NCBI GenBank assembly: GCA_000720805.1
Contig: JODI01000022.1
Location: 62,001-126,000 of the forward strand
Direction of reading: 5' to 3'
Source of the DNA: Streptomyces violaceoruber
GTDB lineage: Bacteria; Actinomycetota; Actinomycetes; Streptomycetales; Streptomycetaceae
Length of the DNA stretch: 64,000 bases
The translations under genes and the position numbers were made by a program. The notes beneath the pieces were generated by a model that did not search any database, was not told where the DNA came from, and saw only the letters and a list, made by a program, of their open reading frames with translations. This document shows, in pieces, positions 1 through 13,313 of the stretch (position 1 is its first letter; every line of letters starts with the position of its first letter).

Positions 1-3027
<3,027 letters not shown>

Positions 3028-3047
3028 GCGAGCGATCGCTTGACCTG

Positions 3048-3080
3048 AAGGGCGGTCACCCTGTGGGGGTGGCCGCCCTT
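3048..3080 (+). terminator. Intrinsic terminator after rpoC
   Basis: Arms AAGGGCGGTCACC and GGTGGCCGCCCTT form a 13-bp stem with one wobble pair and a 7-nt loop. It starts 20 bases after the rpoC stop. There is no long T tract, as is usual in Streptomyces. Confidence 0.85.
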
Positions 3081-3225
3081 CGGCGTGCCAGTGCCAGGCC
3101 TCCGGGTGGCCCGGAGTGACGGTCGGCGGGGTCGACAAACGGCCCACCCTGGCCGACTCATGCCGTCGCAGAAGGCGGGCGTAGGCGCATCATGGAGACA
3201 TCTCGTCGTCCGGGAGGTGCTCCCC

Positions 3226-3984
3226 GTGTCGTACCCGTCGTGGCAGCCGTGGCAGGGCAAGGACGAGTCGCAGTCGAGGCAGGAGCGGGAGGAGGGGCCA
3301 GGAGAGCGGAGGCAGACAGGGCCCTGGCAGGGAGAGCAGGGCCCGGCAGAGCAGGCGCCGGGGCCTGCTGGAGGGGGCCGTGGGGGCGTTCCGGGGGGCC
3401 GGCCGAGTGCGGGGCACCTGCAGCCCTGGCAGGGCCGTACACAGGCTTACGGCCATGTCTCCTCGTCGGTCCTGCCGGCCGCGTCTGCCTCGTACTCCTC
3501 GTCCTCGTCCTCGTCCTTCTTCATGCTCGCCTCCCACGCCGACCGCGAGCGGGCCGTCGACGTGCTCAGAGCCGGGTACGGCGAGGGCAGGCTGGAGAAG
3601 GGGGAGTTCGACACTCGGGTGGGGCGGGCCTATGCGGCTCGGACGGTGGGGGAGTTGGCGTCGCTCGTCGCCGACCTGCCGGCCGGGCCCGTGCCGCAGC
3701 CGGGGGTCGTGGGGGTGCCACGGACGTTCCTGCCGGCGCCGCGGCCGCGGACGAACGGGAAGGCCGTGGCGGCGGCCGTGTGCGGATTGCTGTGTCTGCC
3801 GACCATCGGGCTCACCGCGCTGCCGGCGGTCGTCTTCGGGCACACGGCACGCTCCGAGATCCGGCGCAGCGGGGAGGGCGGTGACGGGCTGGCGGTCACC
3901 GGGCTGGTCCTCGGGTGGCTGTCCACCGCGGGGTGGGCGCTGGTCCTGATGCTGTTGATCTTTGTCGGGATCGCGATCAGCTGA
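3226..3984 (+). CDS. DUF1707 and DUF4190 domain membrane protein
   Basis: A 252-residue protein of unknown function. The first 100 residues are low complexity (W, Q, G, P, S rich, with repeated PWQG). A DUF1707 domain follows (SHADRERAVDVLRAG, residues about 103-155), then two hydrophobic segments of a DUF4190-type membrane module ending at the C-terminus. The GTG start at 3226 is chosen because GGGAGG lies 8 bases upstream; an internal ATG at 3523 has no ribosome site, and family members usually have a similar low-complexity N-terminus. It sits alone between the rpoC terminator and the str-operon promoter. Family membership is clear; the role is not known. Confidence 0.85.
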   Translation: MSYPSWQPWQGKDESQSRQEREEGPGERRQTGPWQGEQGPAEQAPGPAGGGRGGVPGGRPSAGHLQPWQGRTQAYGHVSSSVLPAASASYSSSSSSSFFMLASHADRERAVDVLRAGYGEGRLEKGEFDTRVGRAYAARTVGELASLVADLPAGPVPQPGVVGVPRTFLPAPRPRTNGKAVAAAVCGLLCLPTIGLTALPAVVFGHTARSEIRRSGEGGDGLAVTGLVLGWLSTAGWALVLMLLIFVGIAIS

Positions 3985-4168
3985 CGCCGGGTGGCCGCGC
4001 AGAGTGCGTGGAGGCGTGGAGCGGGTTGAGGTGGTGGCGGGCGTCGCACGTGCGCTCGTAGATCGTGAAGGGGTGCCTCAAGAGGATCGACGCCGGATAT
4101 TCGAAGATCATCCGCGGTGCGGGGGCTTGACATGTACTGCCTGGTGATCCGAGCGCGGTCCATTTGTT
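3985..4168. other. Non-coding stretch upstream of the str promoter
   Basis: No convincing gene here. A perfect TTGACA lies at 4127-4132, but no TANNNT hexamer stands 16-18 bases downstream, so it is not called as a promoter. Confidence 0.6.
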
Positions 4169-4197
4169 TTGACCGCAGCGAATGAGCTAGGTACGCT
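4169..4197 (+). promoter_or_regulatory. HrdB-type promoter of the str operon
   Basis: TTGACC (4169-4174), a 17-nt spacer and TACGCT (4192-4197) match the Streptomyces housekeeping sigma consensus well. Predicted transcription starts near 4204, giving a leader of about 190 nt before rpsL that contains the hairpin at 4318-4342. Confidence 0.85.
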
Positions 4198-4317
4198 CAG
4201 ACCTTGTGCCTGGGGTGTGCCCTGGCTCTCGTGCGTGCCTTCAACCGCACATAGGGAGCCGTCACTGGCCACCGTAATCTGCGCTCTTTCTGCCTCGCGG
4301 CGGGGGTCTGCAGCATT

Positions 4318-4342
4318 CGACACACCCGACCGCGTGGGTCGG
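4318..4342 (+). promoter_or_regulatory. Leader hairpin element shared with the S10 operon (copy 1)
   Basis: A 25-nt element whose second half folds as CCGACC, loop GCGTG, GGTCGG. The same 25 nt with a single A/G difference occurs at 22143-22167 before rpsJ. It lies in the rpsL leader between promoter and start codon, where ribosomal-protein autoregulation or a processing site would be expected. Function is inferred from position and repetition only. Confidence 0.7.
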
Positions 4343-4392
4343 CGACGTTCCAGGTTAGCTTCACCATTCGGCACACAGAAACCGGAGAAGTA

Positions 4393-4764
4393 GTGCCTAC
4401 GATCCAGCAGCTGGTCCGCAAGGGCCGGCAGGACAAGGTCGAGAAGAACAAGACGCCCGCACTCGAGGGTTCCCCTCAGCGTCGTGGCGTCTGCACGCGT
4501 GTGTTCACGACCACCCCGAAGAAGCCGAACTCGGCCCTGCGTAAGGTCGCGCGTGTGCGTCTGACCAGCGGGATCGAGGTCACCGCTTACATTCCGGGTG
4601 AGGGACACAACCTGCAGGAGCACTCCATCGTGCTCGTGCGTGGTGGCCGTGTGAAGGACCTGCCGGGTGTTCGCTACAAGATCATCCGCGGTTCCCTTGA
4701 CACCCAGGGTGTGAAGAACCGCAAGCAGGCCCGCAGCCGCTACGGCGCCAAGAAGGAGAAGTAA
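4393..4764 (+). CDS. rpsL: 30S ribosomal protein S12
   Basis: 123 residues, GTG start. S12 sits at the decoding centre of the 30S subunit. The conserved [18 protein letters not shown] block and the [17 protein letters not shown] loop are present. Lys43 and Lys88, the classical sites of streptomycin-resistance changes, are both lysine here, and Pro42 and Pro91 are also the usual residues, so this is the wild-type, streptomycin-sensitive form at those positions. First gene of the rpsL-rpsG-fusA-tuf run; two bases separate it from rpsG. Confidence 0.99.
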   Translation: MPTIQQLVRKGRQDKVEKNKTPALEGSPQRRGVCTRVFTTTPKKPNSALRKVARVRLTSGIEVTAYIPGEGHNLQEHSIVLVRGGRVKDLPGVRYKIIRGSLDTQGVKNRKQARSRYGAKKEK

Positions 4765-4766
4765 GA

Positions 4767-5237
4767 ATGCCTCGTAAGGGCCCCGCCCCGAAGCGCCCGG
4801 TCATCATCGACCCGGTCTATGGTTCTCCTCTTGTCACGTCGCTCATCAACAAGGTGCTGCTGAACGGCAAGCGCTCCACCGCCGAGCGCATCGTCTACGG
4901 CGCCATGGAGGGTCTGCGTGAGAAGACGGGCAACGACCCGATCATCACGCTGAAGCGCGCGCTGGAGAACATCAAGCCGACCCTCGAGGTCAAGTCCCGC
5001 CGTGTCGGTGGCGCCACGTACCAGGTCCCGATCGAGGTCAAGCCCGGTCGCGCCAACACGCTCGCGCTGCGCTGGCTGGTCGGTTACTCCCGCGCCCGTC
5101 GCGAGAAGACCATGACCGAGCGTCTGCTCAACGAGCTTCTCGACGCCTCCAACGGCCTCGGTGCCGCTGTGAAGAAGCGCGAGGACACCCACAAGATGGC
5201 CGAGTCCAACAAGGCCTTCGCGCACTACCGCTGGTAG
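4767..5237 (+). CDS. rpsG: 30S ribosomal protein S7
   Basis: 156 residues, the normal bacterial length. S7 nucleates assembly of the 30S head by binding 16S rRNA. It starts with the typical [11 protein letters not shown] and keeps the [12 protein letters not shown] segment. The ATG lies two bases after the rpsL stop, so the two genes are probably translationally coupled. In E. coli S7 represses the str operon through an rpsL-rpsG site; the very short spacer here leaves no room for that structure. Confidence 0.99.
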   Translation: MPRKGPAPKRPVIIDPVYGSPLVTSLINKVLLNGKRSTAERIVYGAMEGLREKTGNDPIITLKRALENIKPTLEVKSRRVGGATYQVPIEVKPGRANTLALRWLVGYSRARREKTMTERLLNELLDASNGLGAAVKKREDTHKMAESNKAFAHYRW

Positions 5238-5276
5238 TCGCTACCCACATCGAGACCGAGAGAAGACGAAAGCCTT

Positions 5277-7406
5277 ATGGCTACCACTTCACTTGACCTG
5301 GCCAAGGTCCGCAACATCGGGATCATGGCCCACATCGACGCGGGCAAGACGACCACCACCGAGCGGATCCTGTTCTACACCGGCGTTTCGTACAAGATCG
5401 GTGAGGTCCACGACGGCGCTGCCACCATGGACTGGATGGAGCAGGAGCAGGAGCGTGGCATCACGATCACGTCTGCTGCGACCACCTGTCACTGGCCGCT
5501 CGAGGACAACGACTACACCATCAACATCATCGACACCCCCGGGCACGTCGACTTCACCGTAGAGGTGGAGCGCTCCCTGCGCGTGCTCGACGGTGCCGTG
5601 ACGGTGTTCGACGGTGTCGCCGGTGTCGAGCCGCAGTCCGAGACGGTGTGGCGTCAGGCCGACCGCTACGGCGTGCCGCGTATCTGCTTCGTCAACAAGC
5701 TGGACCGTACCGGCGCCGAGTTCCACCGCTGCGTGGACATGATCTCGGACCGCCTGGGCGCCCAGCCGCTGGTCATGCAGCTCCCGATCGGTGCCGAGGC
5801 CGACTTCAAGGGCGTCGTGGACCTGGTCCGCATGAAGGCGCTGGTGTGGTCCGCCGAGGCCGCCAAGGGCGAGATGTACGACGTCGTCGACATCCCGGCC
5901 ACGCACACGGAGGCTGCCGAGGAGTACCGCGGCAAGCTGATCGAGGGCGTCGCCGAGAACGACGAAGAGATCATGGAGCTGTACCTGGAGGGCCAGGAGC
6001 CCACCGAGGAGCAGCTGTACGCCGCGATCCGTCGCATCACCATCGCGTCCGGCAAGTCCAACGACACCACGGTCACCCCGGTGTTCTGCGGTACCGCGTT
6101 CAAGAACAAGGGCGTCCAGCCCCTGCTCGACGCGGTCGTGCGCTACCTCCCCACGCCGCTCGACGTCGAGGCCATCGAGGGCCACGCCGTCAACGACCCG
6201 GAGGAGGTCGTCCGGCGCAAGCCGTCCGACGACGAGCCGCTGTCCGCCCTCGCGTTCAAGATCATGAGCGACCCGCACCTCGGCAAGCTCACCTTCGTCC
6301 GGGTCTACTCGGGCCGCCTCCAGTCCGGCACCGCGGTGCTGAACTCGGTCAAGGGCAAGAAGGAGCGCATCGGCAAGATCTACCGCATGCACGCGAACAA
6401 GCGTGAGGAGATCGAGTCGGTGGGCGCCGGCGACATCGTCGCCGTCATGGGCCTGAAGCAGACCACCACCGGTGAGACGCTGTCCGACGACAAGAACCCG
6501 GTGATCCTGGAGTCCATGGACTTCCCGGCGCCGGTCATTCAGGTCGCGATCGAGCCCAAGTCCAAGGGTGACCAGGAGAAGCTGGGTGTCGCCATCCAGC
6601 GTCTCGCGGAGGAGGACCCCTCCTTCCAGGTTCACTCGGACGAGGAGACCGGCCAGACCATCATCGGTGGTATGGGCGAGCTGCACCTCGAGGTGCTGGT
6701 CGACCGTATGCGCCGTGAGTTCAAGGTCGAGGCCAACGTCGGCAAGCCGCAGGTCGCCTACCGCGAGACGATCCGCAAGGCCGTCGAGCGCGTGGACTAC
6801 ACCCACAAGAAGCAGACCGGTGGTACCGGTCAGTTCGCCAAGGTGCAGATCGCGATCGAGCCCATCACCGAGGCCGACGGTCCGGCGTACGAGTTCGTGA
6901 ACAAGGTCACCGGTGGCCGTATCCCGCGGGAGTACATCCCGTCGGTGGACGCCGGTGCGCAGGAGGCCATGCAGTTCGGCATCCTCGCCGGGTACGAGAT
7001 GACGGGCGTCCGCGTCACGCTTCTCGACGGTGCCTACCACGAGGTCGACTCCTCCGAGCTCGCCTTCAAGATCGCCGGTTCGCAGGCCTTCAAGGAGGCC
7101 GCGCGCAAGGCCAGCCCCGTGCTGCTCGAGCCGATGATGGCCGTCGAGGTCACCACGCCCGAGGACTACATGGGTGAGGTCATCGGCGACATCAACTCCC
7201 GCCGTGGCCAGATCCAGGCCATGGAGGAGCGGGCCGGTGCCCGCGTCGTGAAGGGCCTCGTGCCCCTTTCGGAGATGTTCGGCTACGTCGGAGACCTCCG
7301 CAGCAAGACCTCGGGTCGCGCAAGCTACTCGATGCAGTTCGACTCCTACGCCGAGGTTCCGCGGAACGTCGCCGAGGAGATCATCGCGAAGGCCAAGGGC
7401 GAGTAA
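5277..7406 (+). CDS. fusA: Translation elongation factor G
   Basis: 709 residues, full length. A GTPase that drives ribosomal translocation and, with RRF, ribosome recycling. The G1 motif AHIDAGKT (residues 18-25), DTPGHVDF and NKLDR are intact, followed by the domain IV/V region ([18 protein letters not shown]). It starts 39 bases after rpsG behind a GAGAGAAG purine stretch, and is followed by a 158-base gap that may carry a separate tuf promoter. Confidence 0.99.
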   Translation: MATTSLDLAKVRNIGIMAHIDAGKTTTTERILFYTGVSYKIGEVHDGAATMDWMEQEQERGITITSAATTCHWPLEDNDYTINIIDTPGHVDFTVEVERSLRVLDGAVTVFDGVAGVEPQSETVWRQADRYGVPRICFVNKLDRTGAEFHRCVDMISDRLGAQPLVMQLPIGAEADFKGVVDLVRMKALVWSAEAAKGEMYDVVDIPATHTEAAEEYRGKLIEGVAENDEEIMELYLEGQEPTEEQLYAAIRRITIASGKSNDTTVTPVFCGTAFKNKGVQPLLDAVVRYLPTPLDVEAIEGHAVNDPEEVVRRKPSDDEPLSALAFKIMSDPHLGKLTFVRVYSGRLQSGTAVLNSVKGKKERIGKIYRMHANKREEIESVGAGDIVAVMGLKQTTTGETLSDDKNPVILESMDFPAPVIQVAIEPKSKGDQEKLGVAIQRLAEEDPSFQVHSDEETGQTIIGGMGELHLEVLVDRMRREFKVEANVGKPQVAYRETIRKAVERVDYTHKKQTGGTGQFAKVQIAIEPITEADGPAYEFVNKVTGGRIPREYIPSVDAGAQEAMQFGILAGYEMTGVRVTLLDGAYHEVDSSELAFKIAGSQAFKEAARKASPVLLEPMMAVEVTTPEDYMGEVIGDINSRRGQIQAMEERAGARVVKGLVPLSEMFGYVGDLRSKTSGRASYSMQFDSYAEVPRNVAEEIIAKAKGE

Positions 7407-7431
7407 CGCACAGCGTTCACACGCCGTAGGC

Positions 7432-7459
7432 TTGACTCCGGAGCCTCGTGGGGCATTTC
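7432..7459 (+). promoter_or_regulatory. Possible separate tuf promoter in the fusA-tuf gap
   Basis: TTGACT (7432-7437) is followed after 16 nt by CATTTC (7454-7459), a poor -10. A tuf-specific promoter between fus and tuf has been described in other Streptomyces, which is why this weak match is listed. Sequence support alone is modest. Confidence 0.4.
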
Positions 7460-7564
7460 ACCGCACGCGCGGGAAGGAATGCCCCCGGGATCCGGGCCAT
7501 CCAGCAAAGATCACCTGGCGCCGATGAAGTAAGGCGTACCAGAACCACTCCCAGGAGGACCCCA

Positions 7565-8758
<1,194 letters not shown>

Positions 8759-8803
8759 GCTTGTCGATCTGACCTGGTAGCTCCAGCTTGAGCTGAGCAC
8801 CTG

Positions 8804-8839
8804 AAGGGGCCCGTACGACTTCGGTCGTGCGGGCCCTTT
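8804..8839 (+). terminator. Intrinsic terminator after tuf with UUCG loop
   Basis: A 16-bp stem (left arm 8804-8819, right arm 8824-8839) with only two wobble pairs closes a TTCG tetraloop. It lies 45 bases after the tuf stop and ends in CCCTTTC. The inner stem GGGCCCGTACGAC recurs in the terminator at 18211. Confidence 0.9.
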
Positions 8840-9070
8840 CGCGTGCCAGGTCCTTGCGCCTGGGGAACCACGGAACCGCAGGAGTGCGGGACGTCAAGCG
8901 AAGTCTTGGGGAACGTTGTCGGACGGCTCGGCGAGGGTTCGGGCAACTGTGCCGCACGGAGGGGCGGTATGGGCCTGTCTGTGCGCTGTGAGGTGGTTGG
9001 GGCGGCCGTAGCGTGAACGGCGGTCCGGTGCCGCCCGGCCCGGAATTCGCTCGTGAGGATGGACTGACAG

Positions 9071-10291
9071 GTGCCGATGCGTGGCGCGGACGGCAGATCG
9101 ACGATTCCGACGCGGGTGGTGGGGGGACTGCAGCAGCCGCTGCCGCCACTGGTCGTGCCGGAGCAGAAGCCCCCGCCGGCTGCCGCCCGGTCGGGCCGCC
9201 ACGCCGTCGTACGGGAGCGCGTGGGCCGTCGGCTGTACGCCATCGACGGCATCCGGCTGCTGGCCGCCCTGATGGTCGCCGTGCACCACTACGCGGGCAC
9301 CAACCGCGTCGACCAGCCGGGCAACGCCATCTGGGACCGGCCGGCGTCCGACATCATGCCCACGGTGTTCCGGTTCGCCTCCTACGGCTGGATCGGCGTC
9401 GAGATCTTCTTCGTGATCAGCGGCTTCGTGATCTGCATGTCCTGCTGGGGGCGCACCCCGAGGCAGTTCTTCGTCTCCCGGGTGATGCGCCTCTACCCGG
9501 CGTACTGGTTCGCGGTCCTGTTCACGACGGGCGTGCTGATGGCCGTCCCCGGAGTGTGGGAGCGGCTGCGCCTGCGCGAGGTCCTGCTCAACCTCACGAT
9601 GCTCCAGTCCGGTTCGGGTGTCGTGAACGTCGACGGCGTCTACTGGACGCTCTGGTCCGAGCTGCGCTTCTACCTGCTGTTCCTGGTCGTCGTCGCGACC
9701 GGGCTGACGTACCGCAAGGTCGTGGTCTTCTGCTGCGTGTGGGGCGCGGCCGCGATGCTCGCGCCGGCGGCGAAGTTCCCGCTGCTGGAACTGGTCGCCA
9801 ACCCGGACGGGGCCTGGTACTTCATCGCGGGGCTGGCGCTGTACCTCATGCACCGCTTCGGCCAGGACCTGCTGCTGTGGGGCATCCTCGCCATGGCCTG
9901 GCTGATGGGCCAGCGCGAACTCGGGCAGCGGATCGACGAGGTGGAGCACGTGTCCGGGTGGCGGGGGAGCGTCCTGATCTTCACCGTCTTCCTGCTGGCC
10001 ATGGTCGCCATCGCCCTCGGCGCGACGGACCGGATCCGCTGGAAGTGGCTGGTGACGGCCGGCGCGCTGACGTATCCGCTGTACCTGATGCACTACGCGG
10101 CCGGTACGGCCGTGATCAACCGCCTCCACGACACGATGGACGCTCGCCTGCTCGTCGTGGTGGTGCTGGTGGGCTTCATGGTGCTGAGCTGGCTGGTGCA
10201 TCGGTTTGTCGAGCGGCCGGTGGCGGGGGTGGTGAAGCGGGGGTTGGAGACGTCGTTCGCTCGGGTGCGGGATGCGGGGGTGGCGGGGTGA
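9071..10291 (+). CDS. Acyltransferase family 3 membrane protein (OafA/WecH-like)
   Basis: 406 residues, polytopic inner-membrane acyltransferase. These enzymes move acetyl or other acyl groups onto extracytoplasmic sugars or lipids. After about 50 variable, proline-rich residues comes the family signature: AIDGIRLLAALMVAVHHYAG with the conserved histidine, IFFVISGFVI and RLYPAYWFAV, then about ten hydrophobic helices up to FVERPVAG. The GTG at 9071 is used; a GAGG lies 12 bases upstream, and an ATG at 9077 is equally possible. It is the first gene of the accessory block after tuf and has no obvious partner. The substrate cannot be predicted. Confidence 0.9.
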   Translation: MPMRGADGRSTIPTRVVGGLQQPLPPLVVPEQKPPPAAARSGRHAVVRERVGRRLYAIDGIRLLAALMVAVHHYAGTNRVDQPGNAIWDRPASDIMPTVFRFASYGWIGVEIFFVISGFVICMSCWGRTPRQFFVSRVMRLYPAYWFAVLFTTGVLMAVPGVWERLRLREVLLNLTMLQSGSGVVNVDGVYWTLWSELRFYLLFLVVVATGLTYRKVVVFCCVWGAAAMLAPAAKFPLLELVANPDGAWYFIAGLALYLMHRFGQDLLLWGILAMAWLMGQRELGQRIDEVEHVSGWRGSVLIFTVFLLAMVAIALGATDRIRWKWLVTAGALTYPLYLMHYAAGTAVINRLHDTMDARLLVVVVLVGFMVLSWLVHRFVERPVAGVVKRGLETSFARVRDAGVAG

Positions 10292-10294
10292 GCC

Positions 10295-10339
10295 GGGACT
10301 TGCGGGACTCGCGGGACTTGCAGGACTTGCAGGACTTGA
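10295..10339 (+). repeat. Five tandem 9-bp units
   Basis: Units GGGACTTGC, GGGACTCGC, GGGACTTGC, AGGACTTGC, AGGACTTGA in direct succession, followed by a decayed sixth. The array begins four bases after the acyltransferase stop codon. Confidence 0.9.
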
Positions 10340-10480
10340 AGGACGGGGTGCCGACGGCCACGAGGCGTGTGCAGACCGAGGGCCCGGAGGCACCTCGACC
10401 AGGGGTCGGTGTCCCAACGGGACCTGCCCGGGGCCGAATTGGCGCGACATGGTGTGAGGACTGTGGAACGCTACGGGCCT

Positions 10481-10529
10481 GATGCCTGATGCCTGATGCC
10501 TGATGCCTGATGCCTGATGCCTGATGCCT
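10481..10529 (+). repeat. Seven perfect tandem heptamers GATGCCT
   Basis: GATGCCT occurs seven times without a mismatch and is flanked by decayed units (GGGCCT before; GAGGTCT, GCAACCT, GAGGTCA after). It lies 91 bases upstream of the DUF4333 lipoprotein start, in a gap of 328 bases that holds no gene. A 7-bp period shifts the reading frame and is prone to slippage. Confidence 0.95.
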
Positions 10530-10619
10530 GAGGTCTGCAACCTGAGGTCAGCGGCTCGGAGCACCCGTGCCAGTAGGCTTCTTGCCGCTTCTCTTTCGAT
10601 CCCCGGGCCGGAGTTCCCC

Positions 10620-10970
10620 ATGACCACAAGACGGTTGGCCGCAGCAACTTCGGTTCTCTCGACCGCAGCCGCCGGCGTTCTGCTCGTCGGCTGCTCGGCC
10701 TCGGTCGACGTCGGGTCGACGTCGAAAATGTCTTCGGACAAACTGGCCAAGACTCTCGCCGAAAAGCTCGCCGCCACAACTGGCCAGCCGAAGCCGGACA
10801 TCACCTGTCCGGAGGACCTCGCCGGCCAGGCAGGCACCACCACCCGGTGCAAGCTCACAGCGGATGACGGCAGCACCCTGGGCGTAACGGTCAAGGTGAC
10901 CTCTGTCGACGGGAACCAGATCAACTTCGACTTCGAAGCCGACGAGACGGCTTCCCCGGCTCGGAGCTGA
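10620..10970 (+). CDS. DUF4333-family lipoprotein
   Basis: 116 residues. A signal peptide ends in the lipobox LVGC with Cys25 as the predicted lipidation site, so the protein should be anchored outside the membrane. The remainder matches the DUF4333 pattern: a cysteine pair (TCPEDLAG ... TTRCKLTADDG) followed by TVKVTSVDGNQINFDFE. The ATG at 10620 is chosen because it gives a complete signal peptide and has CGGAG nearby; the open frame upstream only reads through the heptamer repeat. Function unknown. Confidence 0.8.
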   Translation: MTTRRLAAATSVLSTAAAGVLLVGCSASVDVGSTSKMSSDKLAKTLAEKLAATTGQPKPDITCPEDLAGQAGTTTRCKLTADDGSTLGVTVKVTSVDGNQINFDFEADETASPARS

Positions 10971-11110
10971 TTACCGCGCCGACTGAGTGCGAGTGCTCAT
11001 GTGCGGCTGCTGGGTCTGCGGTTGACTGAAGTCGGTCTCCCTTCCCGGGACTTGGTCCTGTGCTGTTGGCTGAGAACGACTGCTCGCGGGGACAGGTCGG
11101 GTGAGCGCTG

Positions 11111-11133
11111 TCACTGCTGGTAGCTAAAGTTAC
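11111..11133 (+). promoter_or_regulatory. Candidate promoter element of the ESX-like cluster (copy 1)
   Basis: GTCACTGCTG followed by TAAAGTTAC, 40 bases before the ATG at 11173. A closely similar arrangement (GTCACCGCCG ... TAAGTTGC) stands 33 bases before the ATG at 14754 in the same cluster. Shared sequence and position suggest a common promoter or activator site. Confidence 0.5.
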
Positions 11134-11172
11134 TCGTGAGTGGTCGGCTGCTGATGACGTACGGGGGAGGAC

Positions 11173-11709
11173 ATGGAGTTTCCGAGCGACGGCAGCGCTG
11201 GATCGGAGGCGTCGTGGTTCTCCGGGGTGTTCGACGCGGCGCAGCACTTTGCCGCGGACGTCGCTACGGAGCTGTCCTCCTTCACCGCGTTCCAGAAGCG
11301 CGTCGATGACCTCATCCGTGACCTGAAGGGCTCGGAGGCGGGCCCGGGCAAGGTCGGTGAAGAGCGGCTCGCACGCCATCAGTTCGGTGGCGGCGACGGG
11401 CAGTGGGCCGAAGCGAACGGCCTGTTCGACGCGTACGAGACGGTGATCAGCGAACTGGAGACGCTGTCGAAGCTGCTGTCCGACTCGATGGAGGGCATGA
11501 GCATCGCGGTGCTGGCCTCGCACAAGGGCTACCAGAACATCGACCTGGACGTCCGCGACCGTATGGCGGCGATCAGCGCCGAGACGAGGAAGCACTACGG
11601 CGGGGACTACGACCCCAACCTGCCGAAGGCCAGCCACGGGGACGACGGCGGGAGCGCGGCGAAGCCGGACCGGTCGGCGCCGGCCGACGACGCGGGCGGC
11701 ACGATCTGA
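11173..11709 (+). CDS. ESX/WXG100-like helical protein
   Basis: 178 residues, predicted mostly helical, no signal peptide or membrane segment. The N-terminal 90 residues look like an ESX-type helical hairpin, but the usual WxG turn is not present (GQWAEANGLFDAYE is the nearest). The last 30 residues are charged and disordered. Strong ribosome site GGGGGAGGA before the ATG. First gene of a cluster with a PPE-like protein, a mycosin protease and further ESX-like proteins, hence a probable secreted or partner protein; this is inference from context. Confidence 0.75.
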   Translation: MEFPSDGSAGSEASWFSGVFDAAQHFAADVATELSSFTAFQKRVDDLIRDLKGSEAGPGKVGEERLARHQFGGGDGQWAEANGLFDAYETVISELETLSKLLSDSMEGMSIAVLASHKGYQNIDLDVRDRMAAISAETRKHYGGDYDPNLPKASHGDDGGSAAKPDRSAPADDAGGTI

Positions 11710-11737
11710 TGACGCTGACGAGCATGGGGGAGTCCTG

Positions 11738-13288
11738 ATGCCCGGCAAGGGAACCGGCGGCGGCACGCCGTTCGAGGACATGAGCCATGAGCAGATGCTC
11801 CAGTGGCTGGACCAGGCGAAGCCCGGAGCGCTGCAGGCTGCCGCCCAGCGACTCACCCAGGCCGCGGAAGAGATCCGCAAGATCGGCGAAGAGCTCAAGG
11901 TCCGCCCGCAGTACGTGGAGTGGAAGGGGGAGGGCGCGGACGCGTTCCGCACCTGGGCCGGTGACCTGGCCAACTCCACTCTGAGGCTGGGTGAGTTCAG
12001 CGAGGGCGCCGCGAAGTGGATGGACCAGGCCTCCGGGGCGGTCGCTTCCGCGCAGGTGTCCATTCCGCGCGACACGAAGGGCGCGCAGGCGAACCTGGAC
12101 GCGGCGACAGCCGCGCACAACGACCCGGACGCGGCGGCGGTGAGCTCCAAGTCCGCGAGCGAGCTGGCGGCGCTGGCGGCGGACCGGGAGAAGGTCCGGT
12201 TGCAGGCGGCCGCGGAGATGCGGAAGTTGGGGCAGACGTATACGTGGTCTGCTGTGCAGATGGAGGGGTTGGAGCGGCCTAAGTTTCCGCCGCCGCCGGC
12301 GGCGATCAAGCCTCCGCAGGAGGTTAACTCAGAGGACCTGGCACGGCCGGGGACTGAGAGTTCCAGTGGGGTGGGCGGAGGCGGTACCGGCAGTGTCGGA
12401 ACCGCAGGAGTGACGCATCAGCGCCTCGAGACAGGGCCGCACGCCAGCCGCGTGCCGACCGAGGACGTGCGGCCGTCGGTGACCGAGCCTGCAACGCGGG
12501 TCAATATCGACTCAGTGTCTGTGCTCCCGGAATTGCACCAGCCGTCCCCGGGGCATTCGGCCGGGGCCCAGGTAACCGGTCGCCCGGACGCCGGTGCACC
12601 GCCGTTCACCAATGGCACGACCCCGCCGCTCTCCAGCAGTGTTTCGCGTATGCCGTCAGTCACGAGAGGGCAGGGAAGGACGGCTTTCGGCGGACGTATG
12701 CCAGCCCAGCCTGGGGCGGGGGTTACCGGCTCAACGCCCGGCCGGGGAGTCACGGGAGCCGGTCCGATCCAGGGTCGGAACATGCCAGGTGTCGGCTCGG
12801 CTTCCGGCAGTATCGCTCCGGGCCAAGGCGTGGCATCAGGCCGCGGTGTTCCAGCCAATTCAGGAGTCTCCGGTGGGCGCCCCACCACGACGCCTCCCAC
12901 GGGCAGGCCGACAGGCCGACTGCCTGGCGGAACGGTTGTCGGCGGCGAGCCCGCAAGCAGCCGCGGTCAGGTCGGCTCCGTGCCGACCGGACCGGGAGGA
13001 CAGACGGGTGCCCAGCTTGCCAGGCCTACCTCCGGGCGTTTCGTGCCCACGACGCCACGCGACGGCATCGTCGGCGGCACCCCTCAGCAGACGGGCCGTG
13101 CCCCGGCCCGGCCCGGTGCGTCGGTGCCGTCTGCACCGACGCGAGGAGGCGTCTCCGGCGGTACCCCCAGCGAGGGCAGTACCCGGGGAGGCGTTCGCGG
13201 TGGTTCTGCCAGGCCGACCCGTGGTGCCCGGCAGGGAAACCAAGGGCAGAAGCCCAGCCGCCGCAATGAAGCGCCGACCGCCGACTGA
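11738..13288 (+). CDS. PPE-like/WXG-domain protein with long Gly/Pro/Thr-rich tail
   Basis: 516 residues. Residues 1-190 are helical and carry a WxG-type turn (EWKGEGADAFRTW near residue 67), as in ESX/PPE-type substrates. From about residue 195 the protein is disordered and rich in G, P, T, S and R, with repeated blocks such as GIVGGTP, GVSGGTP and GVRGGS. Such tails are common on Streptomyces proteins encoded beside mycosins. Starts 28 bases after the upstream gene with GGGGGAG before ATG, so it is in one operon with it and with the protease that follows. Confidence 0.8.
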   Translation: MPGKGTGGGTPFEDMSHEQMLQWLDQAKPGALQAAAQRLTQAAEEIRKIGEELKVRPQYVEWKGEGADAFRTWAGDLANSTLRLGEFSEGAAKWMDQASGAVASAQVSIPRDTKGAQANLDAATAAHNDPDAAAVSSKSASELAALAADREKVRLQAAAEMRKLGQTYTWSAVQMEGLERPKFPPPPAAIKPPQEVNSEDLARPGTESSSGVGGGGTGSVGTAGVTHQRLETGPHASRVPTEDVRPSVTEPATRVNIDSVSVLPELHQPSPGHSAGAQVTGRPDAGAPPFTNGTTPPLSSSVSRMPSVTRGQGRTAFGGRMPAQPGAGVTGSTPGRGVTGAGPIQGRNMPGVGSASGSIAPGQGVASGRGVPANSGVSGGRPTTTPPTGRPTGRLPGGTVVGGEPASSRGQVGSVPTGPGGQTGAQLARPTSGRFVPTTPRDGIVGGTPQQTGRAPARPGASVPSAPTRGGVSGGTPSEGSTRGGVRGGSARPTRGARQGNQGQKPSRRNEAPTAD

Positions 13289-13313
13289 GGCCCAGGGAAT
13301 GAGAAGGACGTAC

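Noticed and set aside
4127..4132. Perfect TTGACA upstream of rpsL
   Set aside because: No acceptable -10 at 16-18 bases; the TTGACC/TACGCT pair at 4169-4197 is far better.
5289..7040. 583-codon minus-strand frame inside fusA
   Set aside because: Antisense shadow of a certain gene.
8894..10924. 676-codon minus-strand frame across the acyltransferase region
   Set aside because: Low-complexity His/Pro/Arg text that also reads through the tandem repeats; the plus strand has a clear membrane enzyme.
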